In this document: in pieces, positions 54,726 to 64,000 of the stretch | Numbering within the stretch: the first letter of the stretch is position 1 | How the letters are laid out: each line of letters begins with the position of its first letter | Source: JBBROS01 sp965213855 | GTDB lineage: Bacteria; Pseudomonadota; Alphaproteobacteria; Acetobacterales; Acetobacteraceae | Reading direction: 5' to 3' | Assembly: GCA_965213855.1 (NCBI GenBank) | Contig: CBDCAA010000011.1 | Coordinates: forward strand, 806,001-870,000 | DNA length: 64,000 bases | The notes under the pieces: model-generated | What the model was told of the DNA's origin: nothing | What the model saw: only the letters and a program-made list of their open reading frames with translations | Database searches by the model: none | Made by a program: the position numbers and the translations under genes

Positions 54726-55111
54726 TCGCTACTCCTGCAAGTTGACGCCCGCAGACGTTCAGCGGCGCCGGTCCATCTTGCAGAATTTTTAGTAGTTGTC
54801 GCGAAAAGTTATTGTCTATAACTAAACTTTACGAAGCAACGAGCACCGCTGTCACGAATCCGACTCTCGCCGCGCGACCGCCGGGACCATCCCGGCAGCG
54901 CCAACGTGACCATAAACACCGGCAGCAAGGATGTGTTTCGTCATCGAGCGTTGACACCTGTATAGATTTGTCACGTTTTGTAACAAGCTCTGAATGCCCG
55001 TCAGCGTCGTGCGCCCTTGCATAGCGGTAACGAGGGGTTACGCGGCGAGCGCGGCTTTCGCGGTGTCGATGAACACGGCAGGTTAGCTCTTTGCAGGCGA
55101 AGGCGACCGCG
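54726..55111. promoter_or_regulatory. rpfF upstream region with several inverted repeats
   Basis: 386 bp between divergent rpfF and GMC genes, with an AT-rich island at 54785-54835. Inverted repeats: AGTTAT-N5-ATAACT (54807-54823), nested in AAAGTT-N14-AACTTT (54805-54830); GCCGGGA-N3-TCCCGGC (54880-54896); AAACAC-N13-GTGTTT (54914-54938). The AT-rich repeats lie about 80-120 bp before the rpfF start and are good candidates for its promoter and an operator. No gene was found in this stretch. Confidence 0.5.
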
Positions 55112-56683
55112 ATGGAGCATGATTACGTGGTCGTCGGCGGCGGCTCCGCCGGGGCTGTCCTCGCGGCGCGCTTGAGCGAGGACGCCGGCACGCGAGTTCT
55201 CCTGCTCGAGGCCGGTCGGGATCTCCGCTCTGCCGAAACGCCGGAACACATCCGCATCCCCAATCCCATGCGGGCCATCGGCGATGACGGGTTCCGCTGG
55301 CCCGGCTTGATGGCCCGGCGGACCGACCGGCAACCGCCCCGTCTGCTCTGGCGCGGCCGGGCGATGGGCGGCAGCTCGACCATCAACGGACAGATCGCCA
55401 TCCGCGCGATGCCGGACGATTTCGAGCGATGGGTCGCGGAGGGCTGCGCAGGCTGGGGTTGGGCGGAGATGCTGCCCTACTTCAGGAAGCTCGAGACGGA
55501 TCGAAACTTCCCGGAGGCGCCCTACCACGGCGATAGGGGCCCCATCCCGGTCTATCGAGCGCCGCCCGACGCCTGGGGCAGCGTCGATCGTGCGTTGCGC
55601 GACGCGGCGCAGGAGCTCGGGTACGGCTGGTGCGAGGACCACAACGCCCCGGAGGGGTCCGGCGCATCGCCGTATGCGATCAACAGCGCGGACAACCGCA
55701 GGGTCTCGACCAACGACGCCTATCTGGAGCCTGCCCGGGACCGGGCCAACCTGACCATCATCGGCGACGCGCTGGTGGAGGGCGTCATCCTCGAAGGCAA
55801 CCGGCCCCATGCGTCGGGGGTGCGCGTCCGTGCCGGTGGCCAGGTGATCGCGGCCCGTGCGGCGCGGGAGGTGATCCTGTGCGCCGGCGCCATCCACTCG
55901 CCGGCGCTGCTGCAGCGCTCTGGAATCGGGCCGGCCGCGCTGCTGCATGCGCTCGGCTTGCCTGTCGTGGCCGACCTGCCGGTGGGTGAGAACCTGCTCG
56001 ACCATCCGATGATGGGCGCGCTGCTCCACTTGCGGGAGAGCGCGCGGGTGAACACGCTGACGCACCGGCACACCAATTGCTGCCTGCGCTACGGCTCCGG
56101 CCTGGGCGGCGCCGGAGCAAACGACATGATCATGATCGCCGGAAACCTGGCGGGAGCGCTGCTCAGCCAGAATGGTCCGGATGCCGCGCGGGGCCGGGTC
56201 GCCGTCTCGGTCTATCAGGCGTTCAGCCGCGGCACGGTCCGGATCACCACGACCGATCCCGCGATCGACCCGGCCGTCGACGAACGCATGCTGACCGACA
56301 CGCGCGACCTGATCCGGTTGCGCGACGGCGTGCGCCGGCTGCGCGCGCTGTGCCTGTCTGAGCCATTTGCCGCCATCGCCGACCGCGTCGAATATGGCGG
56401 GACCGGCCGTTCGATCGCCGACGAGCTGGACGACGACGCGATCGATTCCTGGATGATGGACGAATGTTCCGACGCGCAGCACGCGAGCGGGACCTGCCGC
56501 ATGGGTGCCGCAACCGATGCACGCGCCGTCGTCGACCCGATGTGCCGCGTCAACGGCGTTACCGGATTGCGGGTCATCGACGCTTCGGTGATGCCCGAGG
56601 TGCCGCGCGCGAACACCCATCTGACGACGGTTGCGATCGCCGAGCGGATGGCGGACGTGCTTCGCGGACGGCTGAGGGCCTAG
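55112..56683 (+). CDS. GMC-family FAD oxidoreductase (choline/alcohol dehydrogenase type)
   Basis: 523 residues. The FAD fold starts DYVVVGGGSAGAVLAARLSED; GMC signature 1 is in GRAMGGSSTINGQIAIR and signature 2 in GAIHSPALLQRSGIG. The active-site His/Asn pair is represented by CSDAQHASGTCRMG and VPRANTHLT near the C-terminus. No signal peptide, so cytoplasmic or membrane-attached. The alcohol substrate cannot be told from sequence. The ATG at 55112 has GAAGG 9 bases upstream. Its stop overlaps the convergent gene's stop region (56680). Confidence 0.88.
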   Translation: MEHDYVVVGGGSAGAVLAARLSEDAGTRVLLLEAGRDLRSAETPEHIRIPNPMRAIGDDGFRWPGLMARRTDRQPPRLLWRGRAMGGSSTINGQIAIRAMPDDFERWVAEGCAGWGWAEMLPYFRKLETDRNFPEAPYHGDRGPIPVYRAPPDAWGSVDRALRDAAQELGYGWCEDHNAPEGSGASPYAINSADNRRVSTNDAYLEPARDRANLTIIGDALVEGVILEGNRPHASGVRVRAGGQVIAARAAREVILCAGAIHSPALLQRSGIGPAALLHALGLPVVADLPVGENLLDHPMMGALLHLRESARVNTLTHRHTNCCLRYGSGLGGAGANDMIMIAGNLAGALLSQNGPDAARGRVAVSVYQAFSRGTVRITTTDPAIDPAVDERMLTDTRDLIRLRDGVRRLRALCLSEPFAAIADRVEYGGTGRSIADELDDDAIDSWMMDECSDAQHASGTCRMGAATDARAVVDPMCRVNGVTGLRVIDASVMPEVPRANTHLTTVAIAERMADVLRGRLRA

Positions 56684-57513
56684 TCCGGGCTGACCTGCAC
56701 GCCCTGGCAACCCTGGCTCCGCAGCAGCGCCTGGCCGGACCCCAGCTGTGCATGAACGTCGGCTGCGAGCTGAAGCAGATAGCCGTCCGGCGACACCCAC
56801 GCGGCCGCGATCGAGGGCGCACCCTCGAGCCCGGGGTAGCGCAGCGTGATCTGCCAGCGCCGCCAACCGCTGCCCTGGGTGGCCGGGCCATAGGCGATGC
56901 CGGTCAGGGCATCGTGCTTGAAGCCCGGCAGGAACACGGGCGTGGTGCCGCCGTCCGCGGGCAGGTGACGGCTCCAGAAAAAGGCCAGCGCCAACGGCGT
57001 GCGCAGGTCGGCGGGCATTGAGCCGGCGGCGAGTCCCAGGTCCGCCCGTGGCTCTGGGCGCGCGGCTGCGTAATCCTGCAGCCATGGCTGACCGAAGCCG
57101 TCCAGCGGCCAGTGCTGCAAGAATGCCGGATGGCGCCGGGCGAAGTCGTCCCGCGTCTTGGCCTGCACCCGGCGCGCCGCCAGCCCGCCGGCGGCTGCGC
57201 GTTCCATCACGTCCCATTGCTGGCGGGTGACGTGCCCGCCGACGATCGTCCGATTGTTGACCGCCACGGATTGGAGCGTTCCACGGCGCCAGGTGCTGAT
57301 CTCCTCCGAGAGATAGCGCACGTCGGACAGCCAGGCCGAGACGCTGAACACGAGCGCGACGTCGACGGTGACCAGGCCCCCCGCCTCGGTCACTTCCGAC
57401 CGGACGTCCAGATGGCCATCATGGCTGGTGGTGCCCGCAAACCGGCAAGTCTCAGAATGCGCGCTGCCGGAGGCGAGGGCCACCAGAACCGCCCAGACGC
57501 ACAGGAGTTTCAC
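56680..57513 (-). CDS. Secreted protein of unknown function
   Basis: A 277-residue protein with a signal peptide (KLLCVWAVLVALASGSAHS) from a GTG start at 57513; a longer frame starting at 57615 would bury the signal behind 34 residues. The mature part has a few Cys (near the N-terminus and in GCQGV at the C-terminus), a beta-rich first half (GHLDVRSEVTEAGGLVTVDVAL) and Trp-rich segments (FFWSRHLPAD). I do not recognise the family. It starts just after the PQQ-dehydrogenase stop (26 bp), on the same strand, so they may be cotranscribed and work together in the periplasm. Confidence 0.7.
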   Translation of the reverse strand: MKLLCVWAVLVALASGSAHSETCRFAGTTSHDGHLDVRSEVTEAGGLVTVDVALVFSVSAWLSDVRYLSEEISTWRRGTLQSVAVNNRTIVGGHVTRQQWDVMERAAAGGLAARRVQAKTRDDFARRHPAFLQHWPLDGFGQPWLQDYAAARPEPRADLGLAAGSMPADLRTPLALAFFWSRHLPADGGTTPVFLPGFKHDALTGIAYGPATQGSGWRRWQITLRYPGLEGAPSIAAAWVSPDGYLLQLAADVHAQLGSGQALLRSQGCQGVQVSPD

Positions 57514-57538
57514 GACGCGGCCACGACCACCGCCGTGC

Positions 57539-58906
57539 TCAAGGCCGGGCGGCCCCATACGCGATCCGCCACACCGTTCCGTTGGCATCCTCGGTGACCA
57601 GCAAAGCGCCGTCATGCGCGACCGCGACGCCGACGGGACGGCCCCAGACGGACTCGTCGTCGTGCACGAAGCCGGTCAGGAAGTCGTCGTACTCGCCGGT
57701 CGGTGTGCCGTCGCGCAGGCGGATGCGGACTACCTTGTAGCCGGTCCGCTTGGCCCGGTTCCAAGAGCCGTGCAGGGCGACGAACACATCGCCGGCATAT
57801 TCGGCCGGGAACACGGCGGCGCCGGTGGCGGCGGCCGGATAGAAGGCCAGCTGCAGCGGCGCCGAATGCGGCTGGATCAGCACGTCCGGCGCGGTCGCGC
57901 GTCCGGTGAGATCGGGGCGCTCGCCACGATGGCGAGGGTCCTCGTTGTCGCCGATATAGTGCCAGGGCCAGCCATAGTAGCCCCGCTCGCGGACGCGGGT
58001 GACGTAATCGGGCGGGAGATTGTCGCCGAGCCCGTCGCGTTCGTTGGTTGCGCACCAGACCGTGCCCGCATCGGGGCCGGGGCCCGCCGGCTGCACCGCG
58101 AGGCCGACGCAGTTGCGAATACCCGAGGCGTATAGACTGCCGTGTTCGCCCTCCGGGCCGAAGGCGAGCACGTCGGCGCGGTTCGTCTCCCGGCCCCAGG
58201 CGGCGCCCGCGCCGTGCTGCGCGTCCCAGGCCTGCAGGTCGGCCGGATCCTTGTGCCCCATCCCCTCGGCGTCGTTCGACCCGGAGCCGACCGAGACATA
58301 CATGCGCCGCCCGTCGGGGCTGAACTGCACGTCGCGGGTCACGTGATAGCCGCCGGGCGCGGTCAGTTGTGGAATGATGGTCTGTGCCGGGCCGGCGGCC
58401 CGCAGTTCACCGGGGCGATAGGGGAAGCGCACCACCGTGTTGAGCGTCGCGACATAGACCCAGCGCGGCTCAGGCCCCGGCGGATAGAACGCGATCCCGA
58501 ACGGCAGCTCCAGCCCCTCGGCGAACACCTCGTTGCGGCTCGGCGCGCTGGCGCCATCGGCCGCGCGCAGCACCCGGATCCGGCCGGGCGTGCTCTCGGC
58601 GATGAAGATGTCGCCGTTGGGCGCGACCCGGACCAGCCGCGGATTTTCGAGACCCTCGGCAAAGCGCTGCACCGTGAAGCCGGGCGGCGCCTTCGGCAGC
58701 GCCCCGCGCGGTGGCGCCATCACCGACGGCGTGTTGCTCGCCGAGCGGCTCGCATAGGGCGCTGGCAGGTCCGCCGGTTCGATCAGCCGGCGTATGCCGG
58801 GCGCGTCGGCCCGCCAATCCGTGAACGCGGCCTGGCCGGTCAGGACCGGCTGGGCAAGGGCCGGTCCGGCCAGAACGACAAGGAGAAGGGCAGGGAGGGC
58901 GCGCAT
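57539..58906 (-). CDS. Periplasmic PQQ-dependent sugar dehydrogenase (sorbosone dehydrogenase-like)
   Basis: 455 residues with a signal peptide (RALPALLLVVLAGPALAQ). A six-bladed propeller of the soluble glucose / sorbosone dehydrogenase family: NPRLVRVAPNGDIFIAES, FGIAFYPPG, HVTRDVQFSPDGRRMYVSVGSGSN, SGIRNCVGLAVQP, GYYGWPWHYIG and FVALHGSWNRAKRTGYKV. It would oxidise an aldose or aldehyde and pass electrons to the respiratory chain. The ATG at 58906 begins the signal peptide directly. No PQQ synthesis genes here. Confidence 0.86.
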   Translation of the reverse strand: MRALPALLLVVLAGPALAQPVLTGQAAFTDWRADAPGIRRLIEPADLPAPYASRSASNTPSVMAPPRGALPKAPPGFTVQRFAEGLENPRLVRVAPNGDIFIAESTPGRIRVLRAADGASAPSRNEVFAEGLELPFGIAFYPPGPEPRWVYVATLNTVVRFPYRPGELRAAGPAQTIIPQLTAPGGYHVTRDVQFSPDGRRMYVSVGSGSNDAEGMGHKDPADLQAWDAQHGAGAAWGRETNRADVLAFGPEGEHGSLYASGIRNCVGLAVQPAGPGPDAGTVWCATNERDGLGDNLPPDYVTRVRERGYYGWPWHYIGDNEDPRHRGERPDLTGRATAPDVLIQPHSAPLQLAFYPAAATGAAVFPAEYAGDVFVALHGSWNRAKRTGYKVVRIRLRDGTPTGEYDDFLTGFVHDDESVWGRPVGVAVAHDGALLVTEDANGTVWRIAYGAARP

Positions 58907-58947
58907 CGACCGTAGGTGGGACGTCGGGTCTGCGCCGTCAGGGGGCG

Positions 58948-59814
58948 TTAAGCGTAGTCGCAGCGGAAGCCGTCGGCCCAGCGCTTGACGTGGCCGGCGG
59001 ATGGCGACGGAAAGTGGGCGAAGCAGCACTGGGTGTCCGTCTCCGCGTAGGTTTCCAGGAAGCGCTGCCGGGTCGCTGCGGCCTGGGCCATGTCATGATC
59101 CAGGAGCATGTTCAGGTGCGGGTAGCGCGCCTGAAGCGGCGAGTGGATCAGGTCGCCGGTGATGACCGCGGCGGCCGCGCCGCGGCCCAGCTCGACCGCG
59201 AAATGGTCGATCGTGTGGCCCGGCGTCGGCAGCAGGCGCACGTGATCCCCGAGCGCGTGGCTGCTGGTCACGAGGTCGGCCCGGTGCGCTGCCACGATCG
59301 GCAGCACGCTGTCCTCGATCGCGGCGATCGGGGCCTGCCGGGTGCGCTCGGTCCAGAAGGCGAGCTCCTTCTCCGAGAACAGGTAGCGCGCCTGGGGGAA
59401 GGTCGGGACCCAGCGCCCGTCTTCGAGCTTGGTGTTCCAGCCGACATGGTCCGCATGGAGGTGGGTGCACAGGACGAAGTCGATATCCTCGACGGCGATG
59501 CCGGCCGCGGCGAGGCCGTCCATCCAGTGCCGGTCGGTCTTCTTGTCCCACATCGCCCGGGTGGGCCGGTCCTTGTCGTTGCCGATGCAGCTATCGACCA
59601 GGATGGTGTGGTGCGGCGTTTGGACGACGTAGGACTGGAAGCAGAGCACCACCCGCCCTTCCGCATCGAGGCCGGACGGCGCGAGCCAGTCGCGGTTTTC
59701 GGCAAGCAGCTCGGAGGTGAGGCCGGGCAGGAACTCCAGGATCGGGGTGAAGCCAGTCTCCATCTCGACGATGCGATGGATGGTGAGGTCGCCGATGCGG
59801 ATCGTGGTGGTCAT
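58948..59814 (-). CDS. MBL-fold metallo-hydrolase
   Basis: 288 residues. Zinc motif THLHADHVGWN, downstream metal ligands in LLPTPGHTIDHF and VITGDLIHSP, the arrangement of the AHL-lactonase-like / AttM branch of the beta-lactamase fold. No signal peptide. The substrate could be a lactone or ester; a role in signal degradation is conceivable but the sequence does not prove it. It lies 41 bp upstream of the PQQ-dehydrogenase gene on the same strand. Confidence 0.88.
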   Translation of the reverse strand: MTTTIRIGDLTIHRIVEMETGFTPILEFLPGLTSELLAENRDWLAPSGLDAEGRVVLCFQSYVVQTPHHTILVDSCIGNDKDRPTRAMWDKKTDRHWMDGLAAAGIAVEDIDFVLCTHLHADHVGWNTKLEDGRWVPTFPQARYLFSEKELAFWTERTRQAPIAAIEDSVLPIVAAHRADLVTSSHALGDHVRLLPTPGHTIDHFAVELGRGAAAAVITGDLIHSPLQARYPHLNMLLDHDMAQAAATRQRFLETYAETDTQCCFAHFPSPSAGHVKRWADGFRCDYA

Positions 59815-59858
59815 GCTTGCAGCTTAGCCACCAGGCCGAACGCGCGACAACCGCGACG

Positions 59859-60386
59859 TCACCGCCGCCGTGCGGCCCGCTGCGGCTTCACGACGTCCTG
59901 TGCCCCGGCGACCACGGGCCACCGTCCCTGGCGCGGCAGCAGCGCGAGCAGGACGAGCGGTGACCCGAGGGCAAGCAGCCCGAGTGCGAAGCTGTTGAAC
60001 CAGGTGTCGCCCCCGGGAAGCTGGGCCGCGGCCCAGGCGAAGGGGCCGCGCCGCGTGTCGCTGAGGATGACGAGGATGACCGCGCTGCCCACGGTCCAAC
60101 AGGCTGCGATCGAACGGCCGAGCGACAGCAGCCGGTCATGGCCGGTCAGCGGGACGACGCGATCCTTTGCGGCCGGCCGCACCGGGCCATCGAGACGGAG
60201 CACCACCCACCACGTCGCGATGAAGACGCCGACGGCCGCGGCCGACAGGGCGAACGGCGCCATCGCGCCCAGCGCCAGCGCGATCCGTGGCCCGTGCCAT
60301 GCCGGGTTTGGGCGCAGGAACGCCTCGATGCCGACGATCGCGCCGACCGCCAGGATCAGCCCGGCGACCCGTGTCATGAGGCTCAT
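59859..60386 (-). CDS. Small multi-pass membrane protein of unknown function
   Basis: 175 residues with four predicted helices (about 5-22, 34-60, 88-108 and 128-150) and a basic C-terminus (KPQRAARRR). The ATG at 60386 opens directly into helix 1; the longer frame from 60584 adds a poorly structured Arg-rich stretch across the groES upstream region. Divergent from groES. No family recognised. Confidence 0.72.
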   Translation of the reverse strand: MSLMTRVAGLILAVGAIVGIEAFLRPNPAWHGPRIALALGAMAPFALSAAAVGVFIATWWVVLRLDGPVRPAAKDRVVPLTGHDRLLSLGRSIAACWTVGSAVILVILSDTRRGPFAWAAAQLPGGDTWFNSFALGLLALGSPLVLLALLPRQGRWPVVAGAQDVVKPQRAARRR

Positions 60387-60453
60387 GGATCGGCCCTGTC
60401 CCGCGGCACCGCGGCCGCGCATGGCCGCCGCGCGAAATGAGTCGCGACCGGGA

Positions 60454-60480
60454 TTGGCACACGTGCTATGAGAGTGCCAG
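60454..60480 (+). promoter_or_regulatory. CIRCE-like HrcA operator upstream of groES
   Basis: TTGGCACAC, exactly 9 spacer bases, then GAGTGCCAG. The consensus is TTAGCACTC-N9-GAGTGCTAA, so each arm matches 7 of 9. It lies 84 bp before the groES start, where HrcA-controlled groESL operators sit. hrcA itself is not in the window. Confidence 0.7.
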
Positions 60481-60563
60481 GCAGTGGCGGGCCGGCCGGG
60501 TGACACTCGGCGCCTCGGCGGACTGGCCCGACAAGCTCGCCCAACAATTTGGAGTGAACGACC

Positions 60564-60878
60564 ATGAAGTTCCGCCCCTTGCACGACCGCGTCGTCATCC
60601 GCCGCATCACGGCGCTCGAGAAATCTGCTGGCGGGATCATTATCCCCGACACGGTCAAGGAGAAGCCGATGGAGGGCGAGGTGATCGCCGCCGGGCCGGG
60701 CGCCCGCAACGAACAGGGTGCGATCGTGGCGCTCGAGGTCAAGGCCGGCGACCGCGTGCTGTTTGGCAAGTGGAGCGGCACCGAGGTCAAGCTCGACGGC
60801 GAGGACCTGCTGATCATGAAGGAGAGCGACCTGATGGGCGTCATCGAAGGCGCCGAGCCGGTGAAGAAGGCGGCCTAG
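60564..60878 (+). CDS. groES: Co-chaperonin GroES
   Basis: A 104-residue lid of the GroEL chamber. It opens with KFRPLHDRVVIRRI; the mobile loop is ALEKSAGGIIIPDTVKEK, and further on are EGEVIAAGPGAR, VKAGDRVLFGKWSGTEVKLDGEDLLIM and a Lys-Lys-Ala-Ala end. The mobile-loop GGI-type motif that touches GroEL is intact. GGAG precedes the ATG. It is first in the groES-groEL operon behind the CIRCE-like site. Confidence 0.96.
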   Translation: MKFRPLHDRVVIRRITALEKSAGGIIIPDTVKEKPMEGEVIAAGPGARNEQGAIVALEVKAGDRVLFGKWSGTEVKLDGEDLLIMKESDLMGVIEGAEPVKKAA

Positions 60879-60915
60879 GGTCGGCGCTCCGCCGACGGCC
60901 TCTACCCACCCCTAA

Positions 60916-60936
60916 CCCCTCCCTCACCGGGAGGGG
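60916..60936. repeat. REP-like palindrome between groES and groEL
   Basis: CCCCTCCC-TCACC-GGGAGGGG, perfect 8-bp arms (60916-60923 and 60929-60936), in the 108-bp gap of the groESL operon. It is similar in composition to the palindrome at 20480. It may act as an mRNA-stabilising or attenuating structure that adjusts the groES to groEL ratio (inference). Confidence 0.6.
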
Positions 60937-60986
60937 AACGAGTTGCGGCTCCTTCTTCGGAGGGAGAAACATTGAAAGTCACAGAC

Positions 60987-62636
<1,650 letters not shown>

Positions 62637-62645
62637 ACGCCGGAA

Positions 62646-62685
62646 CGGCAAGGCATGTGCCTCGTTATGGGGCGATGCCTTGCCG
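62646..62685 (+). terminator. Hairpin after groEL
   Basis: Arms CGGCAAGGCAT (62646-62656) and ATGCCTTGCCG (62675-62685), perfect 11 bp, loop 18 bases. It starts 9 bp after the groEL stop and ends 9 bp before the next ATG, partly covering that gene's ribosome site. There is no T run. Confidence 0.6.
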
Positions 62686-62694
62686 GGAGCGACC

Positions 62695-64000
62695 ATGAGC
62701 GAACGACCTCGGGATCGGGTGCGTCGGCTGTTGCTGGTGCTCGCGGTCCCGTTGGCGTTCGTGGCGCTCGGCGCGTGGCAGCTCCAACGCGGTCTCGGCA
62801 CCGTCGCCAGCTATCGCGGCGAGCACGCCGGATTGATCGATCAGACTGCCCGGCTCGAGGCGATCGCTGCCGTGACCCCGATGCGTGTCGTCACCTTCGA
62901 GGGTGATCCTGAGCAGTATTCTGCCGCGGTTGCGGCGCGTCTGATCCGCGGCGGCATCGGCCTGTTACAACGAGATGTCTGGGTGGCGGAGGCCCGTGTT
63001 GGCCTTGCTGTCGCGGCCATTCTAGGCGCGGTGGTTTGCCTGCTCGCCGGGGCTGCCGGGCTTGCCGTCGCGGGCAGGGCCGGGCGACGCAGCCTGATCT
63101 CCCGCGCTGCCCTCGCCACGGCGTTCGGCCGGGTCCGCGCCGTGTTGCCCGCCGTGCTGGCGGCGCAGGTCGCGGGGCTCACTTTGGCCACCGGCGCCGC
63201 CTTGTTATTCGAGGTCGCGGGGGCTTGGTTCTTCGAGGCGGTCCACCAGGGCGAGGTGCAGGTCATCGCCATCGGGCTCGCCATCGTCGGCGGCGTGTTC
63301 TGGTTCGGTATCGTCACGCTCCGGCAATTGCGCCGCTCGCTCGCCGCGTTCACGCCCGAGCCGATGCCGTTGCTCGCGCGCGCCGCCACTCGGGCCGAGG
63401 CGCCGGGCCTCTGGCGGCTGGTGGACGAGCGCGCCGCCGGCCTCGGCATCGCGCCGCCGGAGAACGTCGCCGTCGGCCTGCTCGAGGGGTTTTTCATCAC
63501 CGGCTCGGACGTGCTGCTTGGCCCGGCCGAGACCGTGATCACGGGGCGGACGCTGCATCTGCCGCTGCCGTCGCTCGCTATGCTCGACGCGGCCGAGACC
63601 GGCGCCGTGGTCGCCCACGAGCTTGCGCATCTCGCCGGGGAGGACACCGACTACAGCAAGCGCTTCCTGCCGGTCTATGACGGGATCGGCCGCAACCTGG
63701 CCGCCATCGGCGTCCTGCAGGGGCATCGCGGCGCGCAATGGACGCAGGCCCCCGCTTGGACGCTGGGACTGCACACCATGGCCGTGTTCGACAGGGCGGT
63801 GAACCATTGGCGCCGCATGCGCGAGATCGAGGCCGACGCGGCCGGGATCGCCGCTGGGGGCGCCCGCGCGGCGGCGTCTGCGCTGGTCCGAACCAGCCTG
63901 ATTGCGGACCGGGTGGCAGGGGTGATGGCCGAGACGTTGCGCGCGCCCGGGGCCGCTGCGCCGGACCTGGTGGCCGCGACACTGCGCCGGGCCGAGACCG
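62695..64000 (+). CDS. M48-family membrane metalloprotease, 3' end outside the window
   Basis: Open from ATG 62695 (GGGAG 6 bases upstream) to the window edge, 435 residues so far. An N-terminal signal anchor (residues about 10-28), two to three further helices (about 103-128, 158-180 and 195-212), then a peptidase domain with zinc motif HELAH and the third ligand in REIEADAAG. GAVVAHELAHLAGEDTDYSKRF fits Ste24/HtpX-like M48 proteases, with a large N-terminal membrane part that many members lack. It probably works in membrane protein quality control, next to groESL; the target is unknown. Confidence 0.8.
   Translation, partial: MSERPRDRVRRLLLVLAVPLAFVALGAWQLQRGLGTVASYRGEHAGLIDQTARLEAIAAVTPMRVVTFEGDPEQYSAAVAARLIRGGIGLLQRDVWVAEARVGLAVAAILGAVVCLLAGAAGLAVAGRAGRRSLISRAALATAFGRVRAVLPAVLAAQVAGLTLATGAALLFEVAGAWFFEAVHQGEVQVIAIGLAIVGGVFWFGIVTLRQLRRSLAAFTPEPMPLLARAATRAEAPGLWRLVDERAAGLGIAPPENVAVGLLEGFFITGSDVLLGPAETVITGRTLHLPLPSLAMLDAAETGAVVAHELAHLAGEDTDYSKRFLPVYDGIGRNLAAIGVLQGHRGAQWTQAPAWTLGLHTMAVFDRAVNHWRRMREIEADAAGIAAGGARAAASALVRTSLIADRVAGVMAETLRAPGAAAPDLVAATLRRAET

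Noticed and set aside
55037..55084. Remnant of a minus-strand gene (reads VFIDTAKAALAA then stop)
   Set aside because: Only about 14 codons are open before an upstream stop, so it may be chance; no homologous gene was recognisable.

Overview
The window is very GC-rich and has tightly packed genes, many joined by 4-bp ATGA or GTGA start/stop overlaps. Protein types (BchI/BchD/BchO, class I PhaC, a cyclase-type hydrolase, PEP-CTERM and type I secretion tails, GroESL behind a CIRCE-like site) and the gene order alaC-hom-glpX-recJ point to an alphaproteobacterium, most likely in the Rhodospirillales (Acetobacteraceae-like), with genes for bacteriochlorophyll synthesis. The lineage is inferred from gene content only. 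No IS element, prophage, CRISPR array or rRNA was seen; the only RNA gene found is a tRNA-Glu(UUC).

Layout. 1-2656: sulfonate uptake operon (end of an SsuD-like monooxygenase, ssuC, ssuB, ssuA). 2816-5962: orphan nrdB, a small conserved protein, then mobB-moeA for molybdenum cofactor. 5973-10682: a PAS-GGDEF-EAL protein, a small alpha-helical protein, an M20 amidohydrolase, a cytochrome c and a DUF2237 protein. 10796-18110: a large predicted type I-secreted protein with a HExxH motif and tandem 47-residue repeats, a molybdopterin oxidoreductase, a DJ-1/PfpI protein, a PEP-CTERM protein and a lipid kinase. 18284-26167: PLP decarboxylase, hemB, bchI-bchD-bchO plus a small membrane protein, and a CBS-domain protein. 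26536-33257: GT25 glycosyltransferase, an LhgO-like oxidase, a beta-propeller protein, phaC, and an OmpA-like lipoprotein gene that carries a 1-nt deletion inside a 30-bp repeat. 33295-38854: alaC-hom-glpX-recJ and tRNA-Glu. 39017-48742: lipoprotein, cyclase, MFS pump, a 1178-residue fused ABC exporter, LysR regulator, flavoprotein and a FadL porin.

49049-54725 is the most interesting part. It is a diffusible signal factor (DSF) quorum-sensing locus: an RpfG-like receiver protein and an RpfC-like hybrid sensor kinase in one operon, facing a convergent rpfF (DSF synthase). The arrangement copies the Xanthomonas rpfG-rpfC/rpfF locus, but the HD-GYP output of RpfG is replaced by PAS-GGDEF-EAL. 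The signal would therefore feed into cyclic di-GMP through a protein that mixes the RpfG input (REC) with the RpfR-type output known from Burkholderia.

55112-64000: GMC oxidoreductase, an unrecognised secreted protein, a periplasmic PQQ-type sugar dehydrogenase, an MBL-fold hydrolase, a membrane protein, groES-groEL, and the start of an M48 membrane protease that runs off the end of the window.
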